DNA from: an uncultured Polaromonas sp.
Lineage (GTDB): Bacteria > Pseudomonadota > Gammaproteobacteria > Burkholderiales > Burkholderiaceae
Reading direction: 5' to 3'
NCBI GenBank assembly: GCA_946479075.1
Contig: CAMLDT010000182.1
Span: forward strand, 1 to 6,943
Length of the DNA: 6,943 bases
This document shows positions 1 through 5,843 of this stretch, piece by piece. The notes beneath the pieces were generated by a model, which saw nothing but the letters and a program-made list of their open reading frames with translations, made no database searches and was not told where the DNA came from. The position numbers and the translations under genes are program-made. How positions within the stretch are numbered: position 1 is the first letter of the stretch; each line of letters opens with the position of its first letter.

Positions 1-13
1 GTATTTCAATCAT
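1..13 (-). CDS. Possible start of a further minus-strand gene (only four codons visible)
   Basis: On the minus strand an ATG at 13-11 opens a frame reading Met-Ile-Glu-Ile into the window edge. A GGA lies about nine bases upstream as a weak ribosome binding site. An eight-codon mini-ORF starts at 36 (its ATG overlaps the TAA of the UPF0280 gene) and ends in a TGA overlapping this ATG, so a translationally coupled third gene of the hnr operon is plausible. Far too little is visible to name a product; the start is inferred only from position. Confidence 0.25.
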
Positions 14-35
14 CGCTGTGCGTCCATCTGTTTCA

Positions 36-944
36 TTAAGCAAATACCGAACCAACTTGCGGGCTGCTGCGGTGGTGATCCATCCGTCCCATGGTCGCAG
101 TATCCGTGCTGGCGACCTGATTCTGACAAATCATTGTTGCCGACCAGATCAGGCCGGCCGCGCGCAAGGCCTGCGCACGCTTGAGCCCCGCGCGCAAAGC
201 CTGCTGCGCCAGTGCCGGCGCCAGCGGCGGCACATCCACCGTCACCAGCATGTCGCCCAGGTCAGAGTCATCCTTGAGTTCACAAGCGGGCCTGCGCTGG
301 ATGCGGGGATCGGCCAGGTTGACGGCATTGGCAATGACGGTGGCGGCCGCATCGGCCTCGGACGCAGAACGCGCCATGACCGTCACGCTGTCGGCAATTC
401 CCAGCGAGAAACTTCGGCCGCGCCAGCCGCTGGTGGCGACACCGCGCACCGGCAGCAGGCTGGAAATTTCAAATTGCCCGTCGGTGCGGATACCGCCCCG
501 CAGTTCGTCGCCATCCAGCGTGCCAAGGTCGGCATACAGGCCGACCCTGACCGACTGCGACGGCGCCAGGTGCAGCGCAATATCACCGCCATTGTTGACC
601 CAGGCTCGCGCCACGCCAGCGGCCCGGTAACAGGCAATCAGCTCCTCGGCAACAGACCCCGCGACAGCGGCCATCGGAGTGATGAAGCTGTTTTTGTAGG
701 GATGGCAGGCAGCCCACATGCGACGCGCCACCGGACCGCGAAGCGGGCATGCCTCCCGCACCGGAAGCCGCAGCAAGGCAAGCTCTTCCACCAGCTCGCT
801 CAGGATGTCGCGAAAACGCAGCCATGCCTTTTCGTGCGCGGCTTCGACGGACGCGGCCTCCCCATCGGCGCCAATGACGATATCGATGGGCCCATGCTGG
901 AAATGCCAGCGGCCATCAGTAAAACGTGTGCGTTGGGCGTCCAT
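36..944 (-). CDS. UPF0280 / ApbE-superfamily protein, candidate flavin-handling factor for the adjacent reductase
   Basis: A 302-aa protein with the look of the UPF0280 family, a branch of the ApbE (flavin transferase) superfamily. Visible features are a conserved HPYKNSFITPMAAVAGSVAE stretch (81-100), NNGGDIAL (117-124), and GVATSG (168-173) followed by DSVTVMARSASEADAAATV (185-203). The last part mirrors the ApbE signature in which a late VTV segment leads to an ADAxAT helix. No signal peptide or lipobox is seen, so it is probably cytoplasmic. The start at 944 is chosen because it lies one base after the stop of the upstream reductase gene (TGA-G-ATG), implying translational coupling; a longer frame to 1100 would overlap that gene by about 155 bases and begins with Arg/Cys-rich nonsense. 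UPF0280 members have no firmly established activity to my knowledge. Because E. barkeri Hnr carries covalently bound flavin, I infer a possible maturation role. The family call is fairly sure; the function is not. Confidence 0.85.
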   Translation of the reverse strand: MDAQRTRFTDGRWHFQHGPIDIVIGADGEAASVEAAHEKAWLRFRDILSELVEELALLRLPVREACPLRGPVARRMWAACHPYKNSFITPMAAVAGSVAEELIACYRAAGVARAWVNNGGDIALHLAPSQSVRVGLYADLGTLDGDELRGGIRTDGQFEISSLLPVRGVATSGWRGRSFSLGIADSVTVMARSASEADAAATVIANAVNLADPRIQRRPACELKDDSDLGDMLVTVDVPPLAPALAQQALRAGLKRAQALRAAGLIWSATMICQNQVASTDTATMGRMDHHRSSPQVGSVFA

Positions 945-945
945 C

Positions 946-2562
946 TCAGCCCAGCAGCGGCGGTCGCGCCAGTGGCCAGGGATTGGCGGCCGGCAAGGCG
1001 GTCCATTGCAACAACGATGGCGCGCCTTCGTTATGCCAGGCACCGCGCGACAGCGCTTCTTCCAGCGTGCGCACATGGTCCATGTGGCCGCCCAGCGCAC
1101 GGTAGTCGTCGAGCTTCATGCTGAACTCGATGGGCGCCACGATGGCCGGCGTGGGCACGGTCCCAAAACTGTTGTCAGGCATGCGCATGACATCGGCCAT
1201 CACGGTGATGCCGCCGCCGGGCCAGACATAGGCCGGCGCGCCGCCACAGGTGACATTGACCAGCGCATTCTTGATTGCCCGCGTCAACAGCACCGGGTTT
1301 TCGGTGACCCCTGCACGCAGGCTGCCGCCCGCACCGCCGAGGAACAGCACGGTGGACAGGGAGGGCTCGCAGTTTTCACCAATGCGTTCGACCACCAGGC
1401 GCACCTCGGCCGGCATGTTTTGCTCGACCGGCTCAAGCGCGTCATTGAGCACATACCAGCTCGCATGCTCGCCGGTGGTGGAGGTCATCAGCAGGCGCAG
1501 GCCGGGCCAGGCCACGGCCTCATCCCAGCTTTCGATGATGGACAGCGGCTCGGCAATGTCGGTGCCGCCCCAACCCGTGCCGGGGTTGGCGACCTGAAAG
1601 TAACGGCCCGGCGTGGATTTTCGGCCGCGCATCCGGATTCCCGAAGCCCGCATGTCCAGGCAGCGGCCGGCCTGGTGCTCGGTCAGCACACCGGTGATGT
1701 GATCGTCCACCACCACCACCTCATCGACCTTGCCGAACAACTGCTTCGCAAAAATGCCTATGGTCGCCGAGCCGCAACCCACACGCATGCGCTGCTCCTC
1801 GACACCGTTGACGATGGGTGCGCGGCCGGCCTGGATCACAATCTGCGAGCCGCCATCAATGGTGAATTCCACTGCCTTCTTGTTGCCCAGCGACTGCATC
1901 ATGTCCATGGTGACGCGGCCTTCTTTCTTGCTGCCGCCGGTCAGGTGGTGCACGCCGCCCAGAGACAGCATCTGCGAACCATATTCCGCAGTGGTGACAT
2001 GACCCACCACCTCGCCCTTGCAGCGCACATTGGCCTGCTCGGCCCCCAGAAAACGGTCGGTGTCTATCTTCACCTTGAGGCTGCAGTAGCTGAAGATGCC
2101 TTCGGTCACCACGGTGACCATGTCCACGCCGTCCACTTTGGACGACACGATAAAAGGAGCCGGCTTGTAGTCGGGGTAGGTGGTTGAGGAGCCGACGCCG
2201 GTCACGAACACCTCATCGGCCAGCAGCAGGTCACCGCTCCACGAAGCCGGCGCGGGCAGCGCCTGCGGCGCATCGGCAGGCGCCTCGCGCCCGGCGAACG
2301 CCACCACCCGGGCCTCGGAATCCGACAGCGTGCGGCGCAGCAGCAGCACCGGATCGACGCGGATCAGGGTGCCGCTGCGGTTCGCATACCGGTCGCAGGC
2401 GCCGGTGCGGCCATCAGAGATCTGGCACAGCACCGGGCAGGCGTTGCACTCGATTTTCTCGCTGTTCATGCGCTCGTTGCGCGGCCTGGCTTTTTCCAGC
2501 ACCTGGGCAAAAGCCGGCGCATCCATACCTGGCAAGCCGTCCGTCTTGGTGTGTTCCGTCAT
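946..2562 (-). CDS. hnr: 6-hydroxynicotinate reductase-like iron-sulfur protein
   Basis: A 538-aa cytoplasmic protein of the type annotated as 6-hydroxynicotinate reductase. In E. barkeri this enzyme uses reduced ferredoxin to convert 6-hydroxynicotinate to 1,4,5,6-tetrahydro-6-oxonicotinate, and contains covalent flavin and iron-sulfur clusters. Here the N-terminus has C39-x2-C42-x3-C46-x9-C56, a compact cluster-binding motif. Further cysteines are scattered at 160, 181, 263, 301, 398 and 439. Glycine-rich segments at 120-130 (VTGVGSSTTYP), 201-210, 261-270 (VGCGSATIGI) and 406-415 could line a cofactor site. No membrane segment or signal peptide is seen. The start at 2562 is supported by GAGG at 2574-2571, eight bases upstream; an internal Met32 would also keep the Cys motif. 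It is the first gene of a leftward unit with the UPF0280 gene. Family assignment comes from remembered resemblance and from the enamidase across the divergent promoter. The true substrate could be another hydroxylated N-heterocycle. Confidence 0.8.
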   Translation of the reverse strand: MTEHTKTDGLPGMDAPAFAQVLEKARPRNERMNSEKIECNACPVLCQISDGRTGACDRYANRSGTLIRVDPVLLLRRTLSDSEARVVAFAGREAPADAPQALPAPASWSGDLLLADEVFVTGVGSSTTYPDYKPAPFIVSSKVDGVDMVTVVTEGIFSYCSLKVKIDTDRFLGAEQANVRCKGEVVGHVTTAEYGSQMLSLGGVHHLTGGSKKEGRVTMDMMQSLGNKKAVEFTIDGGSQIVIQAGRAPIVNGVEEQRMRVGCGSATIGIFAKQLFGKVDEVVVVDDHITGVLTEHQAGRCLDMRASGIRMRGRKSTPGRYFQVANPGTGWGGTDIAEPLSIIESWDEAVAWPGLRLLMTSTTGEHASWYVLNDALEPVEQNMPAEVRLVVERIGENCEPSLSTVLFLGGAGGSLRAGVTENPVLLTRAIKNALVNVTCGGAPAYVWPGGGITVMADVMRMPDNSFGTVPTPAIVAPIEFSMKLDDYRALGGHMDHVRTLEEALSRGAWHNEGAPSLLQWTALPAANPWPLARPPLLG

Positions 2563-2622
2563 CGTGTTCGCCTCGTGTCGCGTCTTGTCGCCTCAGACCA
2601 GCCATCGTGGTGCATCAACACC

Positions 2623-2666
2623 AATGTAGTGCACGCTTAATTCAAATGTTGCATTTACTACATTAA
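2623..2666. repeat. Operator-like block A (44 bp, hnr-proximal)
   Basis: The block contains half-site AATGTAGTG at 2623-2631, the shared GCTTAATT at 2635-2642, and an imperfect 18-bp palindrome ATGTTGCATTTACTACAT at 2646-2663 (6 of 8 arm positions paired, 2-bp centre). Its outer ends form a perfect 8-bp inverted repeat (AATGTAGT at 2623-2630, ACTACATT at 2657-2664). It sits about 60-105 bases upstream of the hnr start. Aligned without gaps to block B it matches at about 34 of 44 positions by eye. Confidence 0.6.
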
Positions 2667-2671
2667 AAATC

Positions 2672-2683
2672 AATGTAGCGCAT
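2672..2683. promoter_or_regulatory. Isolated operator-like half-site AATGTAGCGCAT
   Basis: A third occurrence of the ATGTAGYGCA element, in the same orientation as the first half-site of block A and five bases beyond its end. On the minus strand its AATGTA reads TACATT, which is also the best -10 candidate for hnr. A repressor bound here would block that promoter. Confidence 0.4.
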
Positions 2684-2700
2684 GGGATTTCCCAAAGCAA
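2672..2700 (-). promoter_or_regulatory. Candidate sigma-70 promoter for hnr
   Basis: Reading leftward, TTGCTT (2700-2695) and TACATT (2677-2672) are separated by 17 bases, a fair match to TTGACA-N17-TATAAT. Transcription would begin near 2665, giving a leader of about 100 bases containing block A. Matches are partial and other placements are possible, so this is a weak call. Confidence 0.3.
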
Positions 2701-2736
2701 TAGCAATTTCCCGGCCATACAAAAATTTTTTGAAAA

Positions 2737-2780
2737 AATGTTGTGATTGCTTAATTTTCATGTTGTGTTCACTACATTAA
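2737..2780. repeat. Operator-like block B (44 bp), diverged copy of block A
   Basis: The block carries half-site AATGTTGTG at 2737-2745, GCTTAATT at 2749-2756, and an 18-bp near-perfect palindrome ATGTTGTGTTCACTACAT at 2760-2777 (7 of 8 arm positions paired, 2-bp centre). The two same-strand half-sites start 22 bases apart, as in block A, placing them on the same face of the helix. Block start offset from A is 114 bases. This is the better palindrome of the two and is probably the stronger site. Confidence 0.6.
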
Positions 2781-2783
2781 TAT
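2755..2783 (+). promoter_or_regulatory. Weak candidate rightward promoter overlapping block B
   Basis: TTTTCA (2755-2760) and TAATAT (2778-2783) are 17 bases apart, each with 4 of 6 consensus matches, and the 18-bp palindrome fills the spacer. If real, it would drive fpr with a leader near 280 bases. The large leader and weak hexamers make this tentative; another promoter nearer fpr (a CACAAT at 2982-2987 lacks a well spaced -35) cannot be excluded. Confidence 0.22.
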
Positions 2784-3070
2784 GGCACATTGGGTACTTG
2801 CCCCGGCCATGTTCCGACGGGGCCGCGCCGACAAAAGACAATGAAAATCCCGCCGTGACCACCCCTTCTTCCCATGCCAATACATTGATGGCGGCGAGCC
2901 CAGGGCCTTGCCGGCACGTCACGCGCGGCTATCGGCCAAGGCCCGGGATGTCTTGTCGCGCGGCCCACGCTCCGGAGGCGGCACAATCACGGGGTAAACC
3001 GGCACGCGGGCGGAAGGGTTCCCACCCTGCCGGCCGCCTCCACTGATCAACAACTTTCCAAGCTTCCACC
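2784..3070 (+). other. Gene-less GC-rich stretch upstream of fpr
   Basis: About 290 bases without a convincing gene. The open frames across it have Arg/Pro/His-rich composition, no ribosome binding site and no recognisable family. It contains a small inverted repeat GCCCCG (2800-2805) / CGGGGC (2818-2823) with a 12-base loop, and a GC-rich segment ending in a C-rich, SD-less run-in to the fpr ATG. It may be an untranslated leader of fpr, or simply spacer with an unseen promoter. I see no T-rich terminator or known riboswitch fold. Confidence 0.4.
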
Positions 3071-3844
3071 ATGAGCGCTTTCAACGAAGAAACAGTATTG
3101 TCCGTCCACCACTGGACAGACAAGCTGTTCACGTTCACCACCACCCGCGACACCTCGCTGCGGTTCAGCAACGGCCACTTCACCATGATCGGCCTGCGCG
3201 TCAACGACAAGCCCCTGCTGCGTGCCTACAGCATCGTGAGCCCGAACCATGAGGAGCACCTGGAATTCCTCAGCATCAAGGTGCAGGACGGCCCGCTGAC
3301 CTCGCGGCTGCAGCACGTGAAAGTCGGTGACAAGATCATCGTCGGGCGCAAACCGACCGGCACGCTGGTGATCGACTACCTGTTGCCGGGCAAACGCCTG
3401 TACCTGTTGTCCACCGGCACCGGCCTGGCGCCTTTCATGAGCATCATCCGCGACCCGGAAACCTATGAGCGCTTCGAGCAGGTGGTGCTGGTGCACGGCG
3501 TGCGCCAGGCCGACGAGCTGGCCTACCACGACCTGGTGGTCGAGCACCTGCCGCAGCACGAGTTTCTGGGCGAACTGATCTCCAAACAGCTGCTGTATTA
3601 CCCGACCGTGACGCGCGAAAGTTACCGCAACATGGGCCGCGTCACCGACCTGATGGAAAGCGGCAAGATGTTTGAGGACCTGAAGCTGCCGCCACTGGAC
3701 CCTGCCAGCGACCGGGTGATGATTTGCGGCAGCCCGGGCATGCTCAAGGACCTGAAACACATGCTGGAACAAAAGGGCTTCCAGGAGGGCAACACGTCCA
3801 AGCCCGGCGATTTCGTGATCGAGCGCGCATTCGCTGAGCAGTAA
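3071..3844 (+). CDS. fpr: Ferredoxin/flavodoxin-NADP+ reductase (FNR), Fpr type
   Basis: A 257-aa FAD enzyme moving electrons between NADPH and ferredoxin or flavodoxin in the cytoplasm. The N-terminal FAD-binding barrel (about 1-100) contains the isoalloxazine-binding RAYS at 51-54 and GPLTSRL at 74-80. The C-terminal NADP domain (about 105-257) contains STGTGLAPF at 114-122, VHGVR at 141-145 and CGSPGM at 219-224. It ends in FVIERAFAEQ, the extended tail typical of bacterial subclass FNRs. The length is normal for the family. The ATG at 3071 gives the full N-terminus, although no clear Shine-Dalgarno precedes it. Such genes are common housekeeping or oxidative-stress genes, but its position opposite an Hnr-like reductase and upstream of an enamidase-like gene makes a dedicated electron supply plausible. 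That role is inferred. Confidence 0.93.
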   Translation: MSAFNEETVLSVHHWTDKLFTFTTTRDTSLRFSNGHFTMIGLRVNDKPLLRAYSIVSPNHEEHLEFLSIKVQDGPLTSRLQHVKVGDKIIVGRKPTGTLVIDYLLPGKRLYLLSTGTGLAPFMSIIRDPETYERFEQVVLVHGVRQADELAYHDLVVEHLPQHEFLGELISKQLLYYPTVTRESYRNMGRVTDLMESGKMFEDLKLPPLDPASDRVMICGSPGMLKDLKHMLEQKGFQEGNTSKPGDFVIERAFAEQ

Positions 3845-3887
3845 GGCAGGGCACCGCTCACCCCAGCCGGAAGCCAACGACCCAGCC

Positions 3888-4613
3888 ATGACCGTCAAAC
3901 CCGTCAGCATTGCCAAGCCGGCGAAAGCGGCTCCAGCCCGGCGAGCCCGCACCCCTGCGGGCCGCCTCGCGTCAGCCAAACGGCCGGGCGTGCGCGAACA
4001 GGCGGCGCAGACCACACGCGACAACATCCTGCGCGCCGCCACCAAGGTCTTTGCACGTTACGGCTACGACGGCGGCAGCGTGGAAAAAATCTCCCAGTCG
4101 GCCAAATCCTTCGACCGGATGATTTATTACTACTTCGGCAGCAAGGAGGGTTTGTTCATCGAGGTGCTGGAAGACATGTACCGGCGCATGAACGACGCCG
4201 AGCTGGAACTGACGCTGGATATCGAGCAGCCGGTGGAATCGCTCAAGGATGTGATTAATTTTGTCGTCAGTTATTACAGCAGGAACCCCGAGTTCATCAC
4301 GCTGCTCAACACCGAGAACCTGCACCGCGGCAAGCATATTTCCAAATCGGCCCGGGCGCGGGAATACTCTTCGCCGGCCATCGCCATCATCCGCCAGTTG
4401 CTCGAAAGCGGCGTGGCCAAGGGGGTGTTCCGCGCGGACGTTTCCGCGCGCAATGTCTACCTGCTGATTGCGGCAACGGGCTACTTCTATATCTCCAACC
4501 GCCACACGCTGTCGGCCTTTCTGGGCGAAGACCTGGAGACACCCGAGGCACTCGCGCAGTGGCAAGCCTTCATCATCAGCACCGTGCTGCGCACCGTGAT
4601 GCTGAACCCTTGA
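3888..4613 (+). CDS. TetR-family transcriptional regulator
   Basis: A 241-aa one-component regulator. A Lys/Arg/Ala/Pro-rich tail of about 40 residues precedes a standard TetR DNA-binding domain (about 43-90): TRDNILRAATKVFARYGYDG, then SVEKISQSAKSFDRMIYYYF containing the recognition helix, then GSKEGLF. The C-terminal half (about 100-241) is helical with no family-specific motif I can name and would form the dimer and ligand pocket; Trp225 and aromatic residues around 199-202 lie there. It begins 43 bases after fpr, with only a weak GGAAG at 3869-3873, and ends 19 bases before the enamidase-like gene, so the three are probably cotranscribed. I infer that it controls the hnr and fpr sides through the ATGTWGYG palindromes, with a pathway compound as effector. 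The tail could reflect a start chosen too early, but no better downstream ATG precedes the HTH. Confidence 0.92.
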   Translation: MTVKPVSIAKPAKAAPARRARTPAGRLASAKRPGVREQAAQTTRDNILRAATKVFARYGYDGGSVEKISQSAKSFDRMIYYYFGSKEGLFIEVLEDMYRRMNDAELELTLDIEQPVESLKDVINFVVSYYSRNPEFITLLNTENLHRGKHISKSARAREYSSPAIAIIRQLLESGVAKGVFRADVSARNVYLLIAATGYFYISNRHTLSAFLGEDLETPEALAQWQAFIISTVLRTVMLNP

Positions 4614-4615
4614 AT

Positions 4616-4625
4616 CTTTCGAAAG
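4616..4625. repeat. 10-bp palindrome overlapping the enamidase gene ribosome binding site
   Basis: CTTTCGAAAG is a perfect palindrome between the tetR stop and the next ATG at 4633; its right half GAAAG is the probable Shine-Dalgarno element, seven bases from the ATG. Base pairing across so short an arm is weak, so a regulatory effect is only a possibility. Confidence 0.35.
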
Positions 4626-4632
4626 ACCACCC

Positions 4633-5829
4633 ATGGCAGAAGCAGCAAGCACAGGCAAATCCGGCAAAGTCGTCATCACCAACATCGGCCTGCTGCTGTC
4701 GGGCGATATCGACAAGCCGATCCTGGACGCCGACACCATCGTGGTCAACGATGGCCTGATCGTCGCGGTCGGCAAGGCCAAGGACTGCGACATGGCACAC
4801 GCCCGGACCACCATCGACGCACACCAGACCTGTGTCGCGCCTGGCCTGATCGACAGCCATGTGCACCCGGTCTTCGGCGACTGGACGCCGCGGCAGAACC
4901 AGATCGGCTGGATCGACTCGACCATGCACGGCGGCGTCACCACCATGATCTCGGCCGGCGAGGTGCACCTGCCGGGCCGGCCCAAGGACATCGTCGGCCT
5001 CAAGGCGCTGGCCATCACGGCGCAGCGCGCCTTCGACAACTTCCGGCCCGGCGGCGTGAAGGTGCTCGCCGGTGCGCCGGTCATTGAAAAAGGCATGGTC
5101 GAGCAGGATTTCAAGGAGCTGGCCGAGGCCGGTGTCGGCCTGCTCGGGGAGGTGGGGCTGGGTTCGGTGAAAGCCGGTTATGAGGCCCAGCAAATGGTGG
5201 CCTGGGCCCGCAAGTACGGCATCCAGAGCACCATCCACACCGGCGGCCCCTCGATCCCCGGCTCCGGCCTGATCGACAAGGACGTGGTGCTGGAGGCCGA
5301 TGCCGACGTCATCGGCCACATCAACGGCGGGCACACCGCGCTGTCCGAGCAACATGTCTGCGAGCTCTGCGAAAAATCCTCGCGTGCCATCGAGATCGTG
5401 CACAACGGCAACGAAAAAGTGGCCATTGCCGCGGCGCAGGCGGCGCTGCAGCTCAAGTGCCCGCACCGTGTGATCCTGGGCACCGACGGGCCGGCCGGTT
5501 CCGGCGTGCAACCGCTGGGCATGCTACGGCTGATTGCGCTGCTGTCCAGCCTGGGCAACATCCCGGCCGAACTGGCCTTCTGTTTTGCCACCGGCAACAC
5601 GGCGCGCATCCGCAAACTCAACTGCGGCCTGATCGAGGCCGGCCGGGACGCCGACTTCGTGTTCATGGACCGCGCGCAGCACACGGCCGGGCGCGACCTG
5701 CTGGACAGCGTGCAGCGCGGCGACATTCCCGGTGTCGGCATGGTGATGATTGACGGCATCGTGCGCTGCGGCCGCAGCCGCAACACCCCGCCGGCCACCA
5801 CCATCCCCAGCGTGCTTGAGCCAGCCTGA
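4633..5829 (+). CDS. Enamidase-like amidohydrolase (opens reduced 6-oxonicotinate ring)
   Basis: A 398-aa amidohydrolase-superfamily enzyme strongly resembling Eubacterium barkeri enamidase, which hydrolyses 1,4,5,6-tetrahydro-6-oxonicotinate to ammonia and (S)-2-formylglutarate at a binuclear Fe-Zn site. The metal-ligand set is intact: H76 and H78 in DSHVHP, bridging Glu173 in GEVGLG, His202 in IHTGG, His229 in GHINGG and Asp285 in GTDGP. Other shared blocks are HGGVTTMISAG (99-109), LPGRPKD (113-119), SIPGS (207-211), FATGN (318-322), GDIPG (363-367) and SRNTPPA (382-388). The length is close to the roughly 385 residues I recall for E. barkeri. There is no signal peptide. GAAAG seven bases upstream supports the start. 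Resemblance extends along the whole chain, beyond generic amidohydrolase motifs, so this is a confident subfamily call. The exact in vivo substrate is inferred from the Hnr-like neighbour. Confidence 0.88.
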   Translation: MAEAASTGKSGKVVITNIGLLLSGDIDKPILDADTIVVNDGLIVAVGKAKDCDMAHARTTIDAHQTCVAPGLIDSHVHPVFGDWTPRQNQIGWIDSTMHGGVTTMISAGEVHLPGRPKDIVGLKALAITAQRAFDNFRPGGVKVLAGAPVIEKGMVEQDFKELAEAGVGLLGEVGLGSVKAGYEAQQMVAWARKYGIQSTIHTGGPSIPGSGLIDKDVVLEADADVIGHINGGHTALSEQHVCELCEKSSRAIEIVHNGNEKVAIAAAQAALQLKCPHRVILGTDGPAGSGVQPLGMLRLIALLSSLGNIPAELAFCFATGNTARIRKLNCGLIEAGRDADFVFMDRAQHTAGRDLLDSVQRGDIPGVGMVMIDGIVRCGRSRNTPPATTIPSVLEPA

Positions 5830-5841
5830 GGCCGCGCGGCC
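5830..5841. repeat. 12-bp GC palindrome between enamidase and exonuclease genes
   Basis: GGCCGCGCGGCC is a perfect palindrome filling most of the 14-base gap before the ATG at 5844. It lacks a T-run, so it is not a classical terminator. It may merely reflect high GC, or may lower initiation of the exonuclease gene. Confidence 0.3.
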
Positions 5842-5843
5842 CC

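Larger units (their letters stand above)
2620..2790. promoter_or_regulatory. AT-rich divergent operator/promoter region between hnr and fpr
   Basis: This stretch is sharply more AT-rich than the flanking GC-rich DNA and holds all the recognisable repeats of the 508-bp gap. Half-sites of the form ATGTWGYG or their complement recur at 2624, 2646 (degenerate), 2656-2663 (complement), 2673, 2738, 2760 and 2770-2777 (complement). Between them lies a 15-bp A/T palindrome with a G centre (2725-2739). A TetR gene two positions downstream of fpr is the obvious candidate ligand-responsive regulator. That link is inferred from proximity only. Confidence 0.6.

Noticed and set aside
945..1100. N-terminal extension of the UPF0280 frame up to 1100
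   Set aside because: It would overlap the hnr coding sequence by about 155 bases and begins with a Cys/Arg-rich stretch unlike the family; the ATG at 944 directly after the hnr stop is far better.
18..1124. 368-aa plus-strand frame opposite the UPF0280 gene
   Set aside because: Low-complexity Arg/His/Gln-rich translation with no recognisable domain; the minus strand encodes a coherent ApbE-like protein.
718..2187. 489-aa open frame on the plus strand opposite hnr
   Set aside because: It is a mirror of the high-GC hnr coding strand, rich in His, Arg, Ala and Gly with no motif or ribosome binding site; the opposite frame has clear family features.
2725..2739. A/T palindrome ATTTTTTGAAAAAAT considered as a terminator
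   Set aside because: The stem has no GC content and lies between divergent promoters rather than after a gene; it more likely aids DNA bending.
2747..3046. 99-aa plus-strand frame in the divergent gap, and 69-aa minus-strand frame at 2777-2986
   Set aside because: No Shine-Dalgarno, poor composition, starts inside the operator block, and no family resemblance.
3047..5114. Minus-strand frames opposite fpr and tetR (332 and 380 aa)
   Set aside because: Both are antisense shadows; the plus strand has intact FAD/NADP motifs and a TetR HTH in the same region.
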